From Verrucomicrobiota bacterium (GTDB lineage Bacteria; Verrucomicrobiota; Kiritimatiellia; CAIVKH01), in assembly GCA_024233345.1 (NCBI GenBank), contig JACKPT010000003.1, positions 1 to 64,000 of the forward strand: DNA of 64,000 bases. Reading direction: 5' to 3'. The notes under the pieces are model-generated. The model did no database searches. It worked only from the letters and a program-made list of their open reading frames with translations, and had not been told where the DNA came from. Each line of letters begins with the position of its first letter. Positions within the stretch are counted from its first letter, which is position 1. This document shows, one piece after another, positions 8,661 through 16,752 of the stretch. The translations under genes were made by a program, and so were the position numbers.

Positions 8661-9709
8661 TCCAGGCAGTCCGTGGTCACCGTCTCTCCCGCTTTCATGT
8701 CATGAGCGAACCGCCGTCCAATGATAGACTCCAGCCGGGACGGAGGAATGCCGATGCCCGGTCGCTTAAAGCAAACGACGCTTTCGACGACCGGTTCACC
8801 TTTTCGGCAATCGACCGCCATGGTTACACTTTTTCTAGCAGCAGCACGTGTTTGTTTTTCAGCCTCCGAGGGGACCTTGATCCCGCTCCCGAGAGCACAC
8901 TCAACCCGCCTTATGCGCTCCACCATGCGACTGAAATCGTCCGGCATCATTGAAGCCGCGTGGTCCGGCCCCGGAAGCCGGGTGTCCAACGTCATGTGCT
9001 TTTCAAGCACGCACGCACCCAGTGCGACGGATGCAATGGCCACCTCATCACCAAGCGTATGATCCGAATAGCCGGTCGCATACCCGGTCTCGGCGGCCAT
9101 TGCCATCATGGCCCGAAGGTTGGTGTTTACAGCCTCGGCAGGGTAATTGCTAACGCATTGAAGCAGCAACAGGGGAGGCTCTCCGCCCGCTCGTACGGCT
9201 TCCACAGCTTCGCGAACTTCATCCATGGTTGCCATCCCGGTCGAAAGGATTATCGGAAGTTTCATCGAGGCAAGACGCTTTAGAAACGGTGTATTGGTAA
9301 GATCCCCCGATGAAACCTTAAAAGCCGCCACTCCCAACCGCAGGAGGAAATCCGCGCTGTCCTCGTCAAACGGTGTCGAGAGAAAGAGAATGCCGCGATC
9401 CCGGCAATGGCTCAGTAGCTTTTCGTGATCTGATTCAGAAAGTTCGAGTTTTTTCAGCATGTCGAATAGACTCTCATCCGAACCGGTGTTCCTGACCTGA
9501 TAATCGGCCTTCCGGGCTGTGGCGGTCACCAGCTTTTCCGCCTTGAAGGTCTGAAACTTGACGGCATCCGCACCCGATGCAGTGGCGGCATCCACAAGCT
9601 TCCGGGCCCGTTCGAAATCACCATTGTGGTTGACACCCGCTTCGGCGATGATGAAACAGGGCTGGCCGGGGCCCACCTGCCGATTCCCGATGAAAAACGA
9701 TGTCACCAC
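8657..9709 (-). CDS. legI: LegI: N,N'-diacetyllegionaminate synthase (NeuB family)
   Basis: NeuB-type TIM-barrel synthase with a C-terminal SAF (antifreeze-like) domain, about 350 residues. Conserved parts are FIIAEAGVNHNGDFERA, DAVKFQTFKAEKLVT, STGMAT, and the YSDHTLG segment; the SAF domain ends with PSRLESIIGRRFAHD. It condenses the 2,4-diacetamido hexose with phosphoenolpyruvate to give the nine-carbon acid. The start is GTG: GGAGG lies 9 bases before the GTG at 9709, and another GTG at 9706 overlaps the preceding stop as GTGA, so the exact codon is uncertain by a few residues. It overlaps legG by ATGA. Confidence 0.87.
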   Translation of the reverse strand: MVTSFFIGNRQVGPGQPCFIIAEAGVNHNGDFERARKLVDAATASGADAVKFQTFKAEKLVTATARKADYQVRNTGSDESLFDMLKKLELSESDHEKLLSHCRDRGILFLSTPFDEDSADFLLRLGVAAFKVSSGDLTNTPFLKRLASMKLPIILSTGMATMDEVREAVEAVRAGGEPPLLLLQCVSNYPAEAVNTNLRAMMAMAAETGYATGYSDHTLGDEVAIASVALGACVLEKHMTLDTRLPGPDHAASMMPDDFSRMVERIRRVECALGSGIKVPSEAEKQTRAAARKSVTMAVDCRKGEPVVESVVCFKRPGIGIPPSRLESIIGRRFAHDMKAGETVTTDCLE

Positions 9710-10506
9710 GCGGTCCACCCTCCGTCGACCACCAGGTTGTGACCCGTTACATAAGATGACAGATCGCTGGCCAGAAAGGTTATTGCGCCCTTGGCATCCT
9801 CTTCAGTCCCCATTCTTCCAAGTGGTGTGCGTTTCGTGTAGTTTGCACGGAATTTTTCCGGCTGCCCCCGTTCAATGCCGCCGAAGCTGATCATGTTCGC
9901 GCGCACCTCGGGTGCCATCACAGTCGAGAGCCAGCGGGTCAACTGAAGCAGACCGCCCTTTCCCGCAGCATATGCGGCAGGATTACCCATTGAGGTGCCG
10001 CCGTAAATGTCCAAATCGGGTCCAACCATTCCGTAAATGGAGCCAATGTTGATGATAGATCCCTTCCCGGAAGCACGGAGGGCCGGCGCGCATGTCTGGG
10101 CGAGTATGAAGGCTGCATCCAGATTAACCGCCAGCGCGGCCCGCCATGTCGATAGCGACTGCTCTTCAAAGGGTGCGATCCAGCCCTCCAGTTTCGTTGT
10201 GCCTACAAATGCGGCAGAATGAACCAGTATATCGAGTCGTCCAAAGTGTTCGATCACCGACACGCAACTCGAGCGAATGGCTGACTCACTGGCAAGATCG
10301 ACTTTTACTGGGTTAACGGAAACACCATAATCAGAGGCTATACTACGGGCTGCGTTTTCCACCGCTTCACCAGAAATATCCATGAGTGCGAGATTAGCGC
10401 CCGCCTCGGCCAGTGCTTCGGCCATAACAGATCCAAGGTGTCCACCGGAACCTGTGACCAGCGCGGTACGACCCGTAAGATCTGCGAGTTGATTTACACT
10501 TCTCAT
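9703..10506 (-). CDS. Short-chain dehydrogenase, PtmA-like
   Basis: This classical SDR of 267 residues carries TALVTGSGGHLGSVMAEAL (cofactor loop), an NIGSIYGMVGP strand with the catalytic serine, and a Y-x3-K in PAAYAAGKGGLL. The C-terminus VTGHNLVVDGGWTAW is typical of the family. It lies between legF and legI with 4-base overlaps, the position of ptmA-type genes in legionaminate clusters, where the product is linked to supplying or modifying the amino-sugar precursor. Sequence alone only supports an NAD(P)-dependent oxidoreductase; the PtmA equivalence is inferred from context. Confidence 0.75.
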   Translation of the reverse strand: MRSVNQLADLTGRTALVTGSGGHLGSVMAEALAEAGANLALMDISGEAVENAARSIASDYGVSVNPVKVDLASESAIRSSCVSVIEHFGRLDILVHSAAFVGTTKLEGWIAPFEEQSLSTWRAALAVNLDAAFILAQTCAPALRASGKGSIINIGSIYGMVGPDLDIYGGTSMGNPAAYAAGKGGLLQLTRWLSTVMAPEVRANMISFGGIERGQPEKFRANYTKRTPLGRMGTEEDAKGAITFLASDLSSYVTGHNLVVDGGWTAW

Positions 10507-11234
10507 AGAGGGATCTTCCCAATACGTTTTTTAAGCAGATATTCAGCGACATCAAAATCAAATGGCGAATCGATGTCCATAGCCCGTTCCTGCGGAACCA
10601 GAACCGCCTTGACCCGCCCCTTCAGTAGCGAGTCGGTTTCCAGCACGTAATCGGTGCGTGCGGCGTAGGCCACAGTCGTGATGTCGAACATCGTCGGGGC
10701 GGACTGGCGGTTGAAAACCGGCCCGCCATCGACGGCGATCTTTACGTTCCCCTGCGCGTCCATCGTCACCATATTGAAGTAGGGGTTCCGGGCGGCCGGC
10801 GTCACCGTGATCACGGCATCGGCATCACCGGCGAGAATCAGGTCGATGCATCCCTGCACATCCGCGGCACTCCGGAGCGGTGAGGTGGCGGGTAGACTGA
10901 CCAGCACATCCGGATTCCGCCCTCCCTTTTCGCTTCGGACCCAGTTGATGAGATGCTTCCAGGACAAAATCTCCGGTGCCGTGTCCGTGGCCAGCTCGGC
11001 CGGACGCATGAACGGGACCTCGGCGCCGGCGGCGCGGGCGGCCTGGGCGATTTCCTCATCGTCCGTCGAAACCAACATGCGATTAATCGCCTCGATGGAA
11101 CAACCGATTTCAATCGAATAGGCAATGAGCGGTTTGCCCGCAATCAAACGGACGTTTTTGCGGGGAACGCCTTTCGAGCCACCTCGCGCGAACACGGCCC
11201 CGATAACATACGGTCTGGAATCGTTTTTTGTCAT
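10503..11234 (-). CDS. legF: LegF/NeuA: CMP-nonulosonate cytidylyltransferase
   Basis: From the ATG at 11234 the protein has 243 residues and starts MTKNDSRPYVIGAVFARGGSKGVPRKN, the CMP-NeuAc synthetase fingerprint (A-R-x-G-S-K-x-x-x-x-K-N). ATSPLRSAADVQGCI and VLVPQERAMDIDSPFDFDVAE are also family segments. The longer open frame upstream overlaps the oxidoreductase gene and shows no domain, so I reject that start. The enzyme couples legionaminic acid to CMP from CTP, making the activated donor for the capsule glycosyltransferase. It overlaps the SDR gene by ATGA and follows the Gfo/Idh gene by 55 bases. Confidence 0.87.
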   Translation of the reverse strand: MTKNDSRPYVIGAVFARGGSKGVPRKNVRLIAGKPLIAYSIEIGCSIEAINRMLVSTDDEEIAQAARAAGAEVPFMRPAELATDTAPEILSWKHLINWVRSEKGGRNPDVLVSLPATSPLRSAADVQGCIDLILAGDADAVITVTPAARNPYFNMVTMDAQGNVKIAVDGGPVFNRQSAPTMFDITTVAYAARTDYVLETDSLLKGRVKAVLVPQERAMDIDSPFDFDVAEYLLKKRIGKIPL

Positions 11235-11289
11235 GAGGATGTTCGCTGGGGACAGGGATTCGTGTATCCGGCGGCGTAACGGCTGCGCT

Positions 11290-12291
11290 TCAAAGGGTAA
11301 CCCGGGTTCCGGTTTGCGCGGAACGGCGGGCGGCCTCGATAATTTCCAGCACCTTTGCGCCGTCCCTACCACTTGCCTGAGGTTCCGCCCGGCCATCACA
11401 GCAGGCGAAAAAGTGTTTCATTTCTTCCACATACATCTCATTGCGGTCCTCGCCCCCGGCGGAATGCAGGACTTCCGTTCCTGCGCCGCCCGGACGATCA
11501 AACAGCACTTCACCGGTTATGCCGTCCCACCTGAGGGTGCCTTCCGACCCGATGACCTTGCAGTACCGGGCGGGTTTACGCTGGATCATATCGACATGCA
11601 GCTGACCCGTCGCGCCGTCGGCGAAGGTCAGCAGCAGGTCCGCGGTATCCTCCACATCCAGATCCAGATCGCTAAGTTTTCCGAGTTGAGCGGATACCGA
11701 CGTCACTTCACCGCCAAGCCACCGGACGTAGTCGATTTCATGACTCAGCTCAAGGAGCACGCCTCCGCCCAGCGCCCGGCGGGCGCTGACCGATTCCCGG
11801 TAGGGCGTCGAGGGCCGCCAGTCCGGTAGGTACTGCCCGGCTTCGGCACGAACATGGAGTATGCTCCCGGCCAGACCATCGGAAGCGGCCTGACGGAATC
11901 TCCTCATCGAGGAGGAAAAACGGAAATTGTAGGCCACCATCACCACGCCCCCTCCCTGCCGGCAAGCGTCCAGGAGAAGCGGAACATCATCCATCCCGCC
12001 GGACAGCGGCTTCTCGATCAGGATATGCGCCCCGCAGGAGGCAAAAGGGATCGCTGACGCGACATGCATGGAGGAAGGCCCGGTGATCAGCACGGCATCA
12101 GGCCGCCATGCGAGGGCATCCTCGACCGAGGTGGTGACCCCCTCGACCTGGCCAGCCACGGCATCGGGCAGGACCGCTTCGCGGTGCCTCAGCACCATGA
12201 TGGCGGTACTCGGCCGGAGCTGCCTGATGTTGGCGATATGGCGGCGGGCGATGCTGCCCAGTCCAACCACAAGAATTTTTTCAGCACCCAT
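11290..12291 (-). CDS. Gfo/Idh/MocA-family sugar oxidoreductase
   Basis: Rossmann N-terminus ILVVGLGSIARRHIANI, then the diagnostic H-I-L-I-E-K-P-L-S motif (about residues 90-98) and the beta-sheet C-terminal domain with GGGVLLELSHEIDYVRWLGG (about 187-206). These mark a 333-residue NAD(P)-dependent sugar dehydrogenase or reductase. Such a gene often accompanies NeuA/LegF-type genes in nonulosonate loci, where it may alter the sugar acid or a side chain. Its exact substrate is not visible. It is 12 bases downstream of the hexapeptide acyltransferase, so both are likely co-transcribed. Confidence 0.8.
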   Translation of the reverse strand: MGAEKILVVGLGSIARRHIANIRQLRPSTAIMVLRHREAVLPDAVAGQVEGVTTSVEDALAWRPDAVLITGPSSMHVASAIPFASCGAHILIEKPLSGGMDDVPLLLDACRQGGGVVMVAYNFRFSSSMRRFRQAASDGLAGSILHVRAEAGQYLPDWRPSTPYRESVSARRALGGGVLLELSHEIDYVRWLGGEVTSVSAQLGKLSDLDLDVEDTADLLLTFADGATGQLHVDMIQRKPARYCKVIGSEGTLRWDGITGEVLFDRPGGAGTEVLHSAGGEDRNEMYVEEMKHFFACCDGRAEPQASGRDGAKVLEIIEAARRSAQTGTRVTL

Positions 12292-12303
12292 ACGACATCC
12301 GTA

Positions 12304-12987
12304 TCAGTCTATATCCCGCCGGTGATTCCGGAACACGCTCCTGGCGAGAAAATACTCAGGTTCCCGGGCCTTGAATACGAGATCGGGAGAGCGGCCAAAC
12401 ACGATAGTGTTGTCGGGCACATCGCAGTCCTTGATGTAGGTCCCGGCGGCCACAAACACATTGTTTCCGATTCGGCAGTTACCGACCACCATGGCCTGCG
12501 CGTGAAGCCAGACATATTCGCCGAGCACCGGATAAGCCCCCTGGTTTCCCCCTACGGTGCAGCCCTGTTGCAGCACCAGATAGTTTGAGTAGCGGGCGCG
12601 GCCGAGTACCGAGCCGACCGGATGCTCGACAATGAAACGCTCCGGCAGTTGCACTTCGTAATAGATATCGACTGCGTTCAGCGCCTTGTTCAGGCAGTAA
12701 AGTTTTGTCGCGAGGGCCGGCGCTTGCATTTCGCAGCCCAGCGTGTTGGCGAGATAATAAAGGAATATGCAGTATTGAGCGGAATGGAGTGGATTGAAAA
12801 CCACGATGCCGTTGGCGTTACGGTAATATTTATTATGAATGGAGGTGAAACAGGTTTCACACCGTGACAGGGCGTATTCGATCGCCGATGGCAGAAGAGT
12901 CTTCTCGTCATCCGGTAGCCGGTAGAGGTTTGCCACCTGTAGCCGGACCAGATCCATCAGCCCCTGCATTGACCCTATGATTTCCAT
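12304..12987 (-). CDS. Serine-acetyltransferase-like hexapeptide protein
   Basis: This 227-residue protein has an alpha-helical N-terminal part (about 1-115) like that of CysE relatives, then left-handed beta-helix turns (SNYLVLQQGCTVGGNQGAYPVLGEYVWLH..., IGNNVFVAAGTYIKD). The histidine expected for acyl transfer may be the one in VWLHAQA. Placed between wzt and the Gfo/Idh gene, it is probably a sugar O- or N-acetyltransferase rather than a cysteine biosynthesis enzyme. The start at 12987 is 7 bases past the wzt stop. No clear Shine-Dalgarno site is seen. Confidence 0.7.
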   Translation of the reverse strand: MEIIGSMQGLMDLVRLQVANLYRLPDDEKTLLPSAIEYALSRCETCFTSIHNKYYRNANGIVVFNPLHSAQYCIFLYYLANTLGCEMQAPALATKLYCLNKALNAVDIYYEVQLPERFIVEHPVGSVLGRARYSNYLVLQQGCTVGGNQGAYPVLGEYVWLHAQAMVVGNCRIGNNVFVAAGTYIKDCDVPDNTIVFGRSPDLVFKAREPEYFLARSVFRNHRRDID

Positions 12988-12994
12988 GGGTGAA

Positions 12995-14395
12995 TCAGCT
13001 GTGCTCGTGAATATTCCGGATAATCGCCTGGTCCTCCACGACCCAGCGGTACGGGATCGTTACAAGGGGGTTCGCCGTCTTGAGTCTCGAATCCACCGCG
13101 GTCTCATTAAGGCAACCCGTGCCCTGTTCGTTCATGTCAAACGAAGCCGAGGCATACGACTGACTCAGCACCACATGTCCGGACCAGTCGCGCAGTCCGG
13201 CACTGATCTGGTACGATGAGTGATCGGAAAGTGGCAGCGACTCCCAGTAGAGCGCAACACGGTTGGATCCCTTGCGGAGCGACAGGAAATGGCCGTCGTC
13301 AAACATACTGACATACATGACCGTGCCCTCTTTCCCGATGGCGGAAATACTTACCCAGAGACGAGCGCAGTCGACATCCTCGTAGGCCTCGATTTCGAGT
13401 ACAATTTTACAGGGTCTTCCCCACTCCGGTTTTTCAATGACGGAACCGCCGGCGTCGTGCCATTTGACGTCCAGAATGGCCGCCGAGAACGTAGTGGTCG
13501 ACGAGGCCACCTTGAGGTCTTTTCCAATATCGCGGGTCATCATGAACTTCTGGTATTCCTTGGTAACCGTGTGGGTGTCGCCCTGCTGTAAAATCTGTCC
13601 CTTGTCCAGCCATATCGCTCGCCGACACATCATCTGGACGATAAGGAGGTTGTGCGAGACAACGACGATTGTTTTCCCAGAGTTGGCCAGTTCCCGGGTA
13701 TACTTGGCACATTTCATCTGGAACGCGGCATCGCCGACCGCGAGCACCTCGTCAATCAGCAACACATCGGGATCGAGATGGATAGCGATGCTGAATGCAA
13801 GGCGGACCAGCATGCCCGAACTATAGTTGCGTATCGGTGAGTCGATGAAGGCCCCGATCCCAGCGAAGTCGAGAATGCTGTCATAAATCGCATTCACTTG
13901 TTTTTCCTTCATGCCGAGAATGGCCGCGTTGATGTAGAGGTTTTCGCGTCCGGTCAGGGCGGGATGGAAGCCAGCGCCAAGCGCGATGAGGGCCTGCAGG
14001 CGTCCCCGGTAGGAGACACTTCCGTATGTCGGCGCGTAGATCCCGCTGAGTACCGAGAACATCGTACTCTTTCCAGCGCCGTTGGCCCCCAGCAGCGCCA
14101 GGGTCTCACCCTGCTCAACCTTAAACGAGACATTGCGGAGTGCCCAGAACTCTGAAGGCCGCAGATCTGTATCACACACCTTCGACAGCAAATTGCCTCC
14201 TTCAACTGCACTCCCTACTGCACTCTGCTTTTCTCTCGCGGCATCACTTACCCTTGCTTCATAACCACGGGATTTCCAATGCCCGGGCAAAAAGGCCATA
14301 TAAGCCATGTCGGTCAAACCATAAATCATGCCTCGTTTGAGAGAGCGGGCAAATTTTTTACTTACGTTATCAATAATAATTGCAGATCTATTCAT
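12995..14395 (-). CDS. wzt: Wzt-type ABC transporter ATPase with C-terminal carbohydrate domain
   Basis: The 466-residue protein has an ABC ATPase domain with Walker A GANGAGKST (about 103-111), signature NYSSGMLVRLAFS, and Walker B DVLLIDEVLAVGD followed by the H-loop VVVVSHN. After about residue 290 comes a beta-rich domain like Wzt-C, which in E. coli O8/O9a and Raoultella binds the end of the finished O-polysaccharide before export. It pairs with the permease gene 108 bases upstream. The extension (about 40 residues) before the first ABC strand is usual for Wzt. It suggests export of a finished, possibly capped, polymer across the inner membrane. Confidence 0.9.
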   Translation of the reverse strand: MNRSAIIIDNVSKKFARSLKRGMIYGLTDMAYMAFLPGHWKSRGYEARVSDAAREKQSAVGSAVEGGNLLSKVCDTDLRPSEFWALRNVSFKVEQGETLALLGANGAGKSTMFSVLSGIYAPTYGSVSYRGRLQALIALGAGFHPALTGRENLYINAAILGMKEKQVNAIYDSILDFAGIGAFIDSPIRNYSSGMLVRLAFSIAIHLDPDVLLIDEVLAVGDAAFQMKCAKYTRELANSGKTIVVVSHNLLIVQMMCRRAIWLDKGQILQQGDTHTVTKEYQKFMMTRDIGKDLKVASSTTTFSAAILDVKWHDAGGSVIEKPEWGRPCKIVLEIEAYEDVDCARLWVSISAIGKEGTVMYVSMFDDGHFLSLRKGSNRVALYWESLPLSDHSSYQISAGLRDWSGHVVLSQSYASASFDMNEQGTGCLNETAVDSRLKTANPLVTIPYRWVVEDQAIIRNIHEHS

Positions 14396-14503
14396 GACCT
14401 ATACAGTTGATTTTTAACGCTTCGACCAGAGTTTATATTTTTATTATTACGCCAGGATAATGCTGGCGCTGAACCCGATCATCTATCGCCCACGGGCCCT
14501 TGC

Positions 14504-15379
14504 TTACACACGTTCGGCAAGCAGCGGCTCCACAGCATGAAAGAATCGCCAACCGGCAAAAAAAACAAATACGGAAAGTATCAGCGATGCCTGCAACCCG
14601 GCACCAAAGGTCAATGTTCCCTTTTCCACCAGTTCATGAAGGGCATAGAGATAGTGCGACACGGGATTTAGCTGATGCATCCAATACAGAGCGACCTGCC
14701 ACTTGCTGTCCACCGTCTCGAGGACTGGTGTCGGGTATACCGTCGGCGCAAGGAACATGCCAAACTGGAAGGCAAACTCCAGCATCCGGCTTACATCATT
14801 CATCATGACATTGACTGGCGCCAAGAACAGCCCACACCCAACCCCGAGCATGAGCAGCGGAATGAGAAGCAGGCAAAACCACACGCAGGCGGGATGAGGC
14901 GCATAACCGAGAAGAACAAAAGACAAAGCGACGACCAGCATCCGAATTGCAAGATTGACCACGGCATTACCGACCGCACTCAACACCAGAATTTCACGCG
15001 GAAAATAGATTTTGGAAACCAGCATGCCCGCGCTGCTGATGCTGTTAGTTGCCATTGACACCACCTGGGTAAAAAAGCCCCAGAACGTCGCCCCCAACAG
15101 GGCGAATATTGCGTAGGGCATGCCATCTTCCGGCATGGTTATGTTAACAATACGCGCCCGCTGCAAAACAGTGAATACGACCGTCGTGGCAACTGGTGGC
15201 AGGATAATCCACAGGTAGCTGAGAAAAGACTGGCGAAACTGTCCAGTGACATTCCTTACGACCAGGCGATAAATGAGTTCACGATATTCACTAATTTCCC
15301 GAAACATCATGATCCATGCTGCCAACGTCAAACGGTCGCGGCTTGACGCGACATATCTAGTAATAGAATTCCTGCTCAT
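14504..15379 (-). CDS. wzm: Wzm-type ABC-2 polysaccharide export permease
   Basis: The 291-residue membrane protein has about six predicted transmembrane segments, for example LSYLWIILPPVATTVVFTVL, FALLGATFWGFFTQVV and LLIPLLMLGVGCGLFLAPV. It has the ABC2_membrane features of TagG/Wzm proteins, including a cytoplasmic amphipathic N-terminal stretch (MMFREISEYRELIYRLVVRN). With Wzt it would form the pathway that moves the undecaprenyl-linked polymer to the periplasm. The base composition from here to about 19.2 kb is visibly more AT-rich than the housekeeping genes of the window. Confidence 0.88.
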   Translation of the reverse strand: MSRNSITRYVASSRDRLTLAAWIMMFREISEYRELIYRLVVRNVTGQFRQSFLSYLWIILPPVATTVVFTVLQRARIVNITMPEDGMPYAIFALLGATFWGFFTQVVSMATNSISSAGMLVSKIYFPREILVLSAVGNAVVNLAIRMLVVALSFVLLGYAPHPACVWFCLLLIPLLMLGVGCGLFLAPVNVMMNDVSRMLEFAFQFGMFLAPTVYPTPVLETVDSKWQVALYWMHQLNPVSHYLYALHELVEKGTLTFGAGLQASLILSVFVFFAGWRFFHAVEPLLAERV

Positions 15380-15403
15380 TTTTCCTTCTGGCCCTGACCC
15401 TGA

Positions 15404-16696
15404 TCAGCGCGGCGCCACATCAATGTAGCATCCAAGAATCTGGTTATACACTTTGCCGGATTTTTCCAGAGGCCCAATCAATACCGTGTAGAGAAAGTCA
15501 CCTACTTTTTTGACTGCGCCATCACCACCATCTGCCTGAAGATTCGGCGGAAGCGGCGAGTTGATCATATCGTATACGACTAGCAGTTTGCCGGGCTCAA
15601 CTTCCTTGATATCCATGTACCCGGAACTCATATGGCTGTATGGTGAAAGTTGAACTTCCCCACCCCAATGTCGTCCGCCATCTACACTGAAGTAGATACG
15701 GTTTCCCGGACGACCCGTGGCCAGCACGAGTATTCCGTTGGACATCCTGATCACTTTGGGCATGACCCCTTGAACATGCATCCGACTTCGCTTCCATGTA
15801 AGCCCCCCATCCAGGGATCGCGCCAATAACATGTCCTCGGCCTCGACATTCAAACTGATTCCGGCGGTTCCCTGCCTTGTTCCGGTCCGCATAACACAAA
15901 TGAGTTCCGTATCGGACAGCGCGATGATTGCCGGTTCGCCAGGTCCGTGAGCCATCTTGCCAAACCGGGCATGACGCAATTCCGCAACGACACCGACTGG
16001 TGTCAGGGTTTTACCCCGGTCTTCCGATTTATACAGAATGGTTGTCAACTTTACTTTTTTCCGGTCAAGTGCACCGGCTACGACATACATTACATCCTGC
16101 GAAGTAACCGCAGCCATGGGTCCCAACGCAAGATAGTCCGGCTCGAACGTCAGTTCCTTGGGATAGGAAAGGGTGATCGCCTGCGGTTTTTCCCATGTTT
16201 TTCCGTCATCTTTGCTCCGGATAGAGAGGACCGAGTAGAGCGGGCGCGTCGTATACCCATCATAAAAAACCCGTACACCATTAGAGAACCGTGCTCCGGA
16301 AAAGAAAATGCCATGATAATATTTGGGGAATTTTTCGCCTTCCCCTACAAAAAAAGGACGCCGCGACACCAGCCCATTCGTATCGGCATTAAACGGATCG
16401 CCGAAGGACCAGGTCTTGCCCTTGTCATCCGTATAGGACGGCCATGGGTAGACAGCAGGGCCACCTAACTCCCCGCCCGGCAAATAGGAAAGTGCCAGGC
16501 GGTTGGAACTGACTTCAGCAAGCATTACATGGGAACCTACACTCCATTTGAGTGAAGTGTTTTGCTTGTGTATGAGGAAGGTCTCGCCGACATCCGTCTT
16601 GATTTGAGTCATCATGTAGCCAGGAATGCTTGCGCATCCAGACAACAGCAATCCGAAGATGGCCAATACATAGCATTGAAGTGTTTGGAGTTTCAT
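15404..16696 (-). CDS. Sialidase-like BNR/Asp-box lipoprotein
   Basis: This 430-residue protein begins with a lipoprotein signal (lipobox LSGC, Cys21). It contains five Asp-box-like turns of a six-bladed propeller: DDKGKTW (about 91-97), SKDDGKTW (161-168), SEDRGKTL (224-231), SLDGGLTW (294-301) and SVDGGRHW (337-344). Asp boxes are the structural signature of sialidases (GH33) and related propellers. A canonical N-terminal F-R-I-P motif is not apparent; RTGTRQG (about 270-276) could supply arginine ligands. Its place between wzm and an acyltransferase gene in a locus that makes a sialic-acid-like sugar suggests a periplasmic or outer-membrane lectin, trimming enzyme or trans-glycosidase for the capsule. 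Confidence 0.72.
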   Translation of the reverse strand: MKLQTLQCYVLAIFGLLLSGCASIPGYMMTQIKTDVGETFLIHKQNTSLKWSVGSHVMLAEVSSNRLALSYLPGGELGGPAVYPWPSYTDDKGKTWSFGDPFNADTNGLVSRRPFFVGEGEKFPKYYHGIFFSGARFSNGVRVFYDGYTTRPLYSVLSIRSKDDGKTWEKPQAITLSYPKELTFEPDYLALGPMAAVTSQDVMYVVAGALDRKKVKLTTILYKSEDRGKTLTPVGVVAELRHARFGKMAHGPGEPAIIALSDTELICVMRTGTRQGTAGISLNVEAEDMLLARSLDGGLTWKRSRMHVQGVMPKVIRMSNGILVLATGRPGNRIYFSVDGGRHWGGEVQLSPYSHMSSGYMDIKEVEPGKLLVVYDMINSPLPPNLQADGGDGAVKKVGDFLYTVLIGPLEKSGKVYNQILGCYIDVAPR

Positions 16697-16752
16697 CGCG
16701 ACTTCCTTCCGCTAATCCTGCTGAAATTGATGGCTCTAACGTAGAGCATTTA

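Noticed and set aside
6829..11234. Ordinary sialic acid genes (neuA/neuB/neuC/neuD)
   Set aside because: The adjoining PtmE, LegB and LegC homologues are not needed for Neu5Ac but are required for legionaminic acid.
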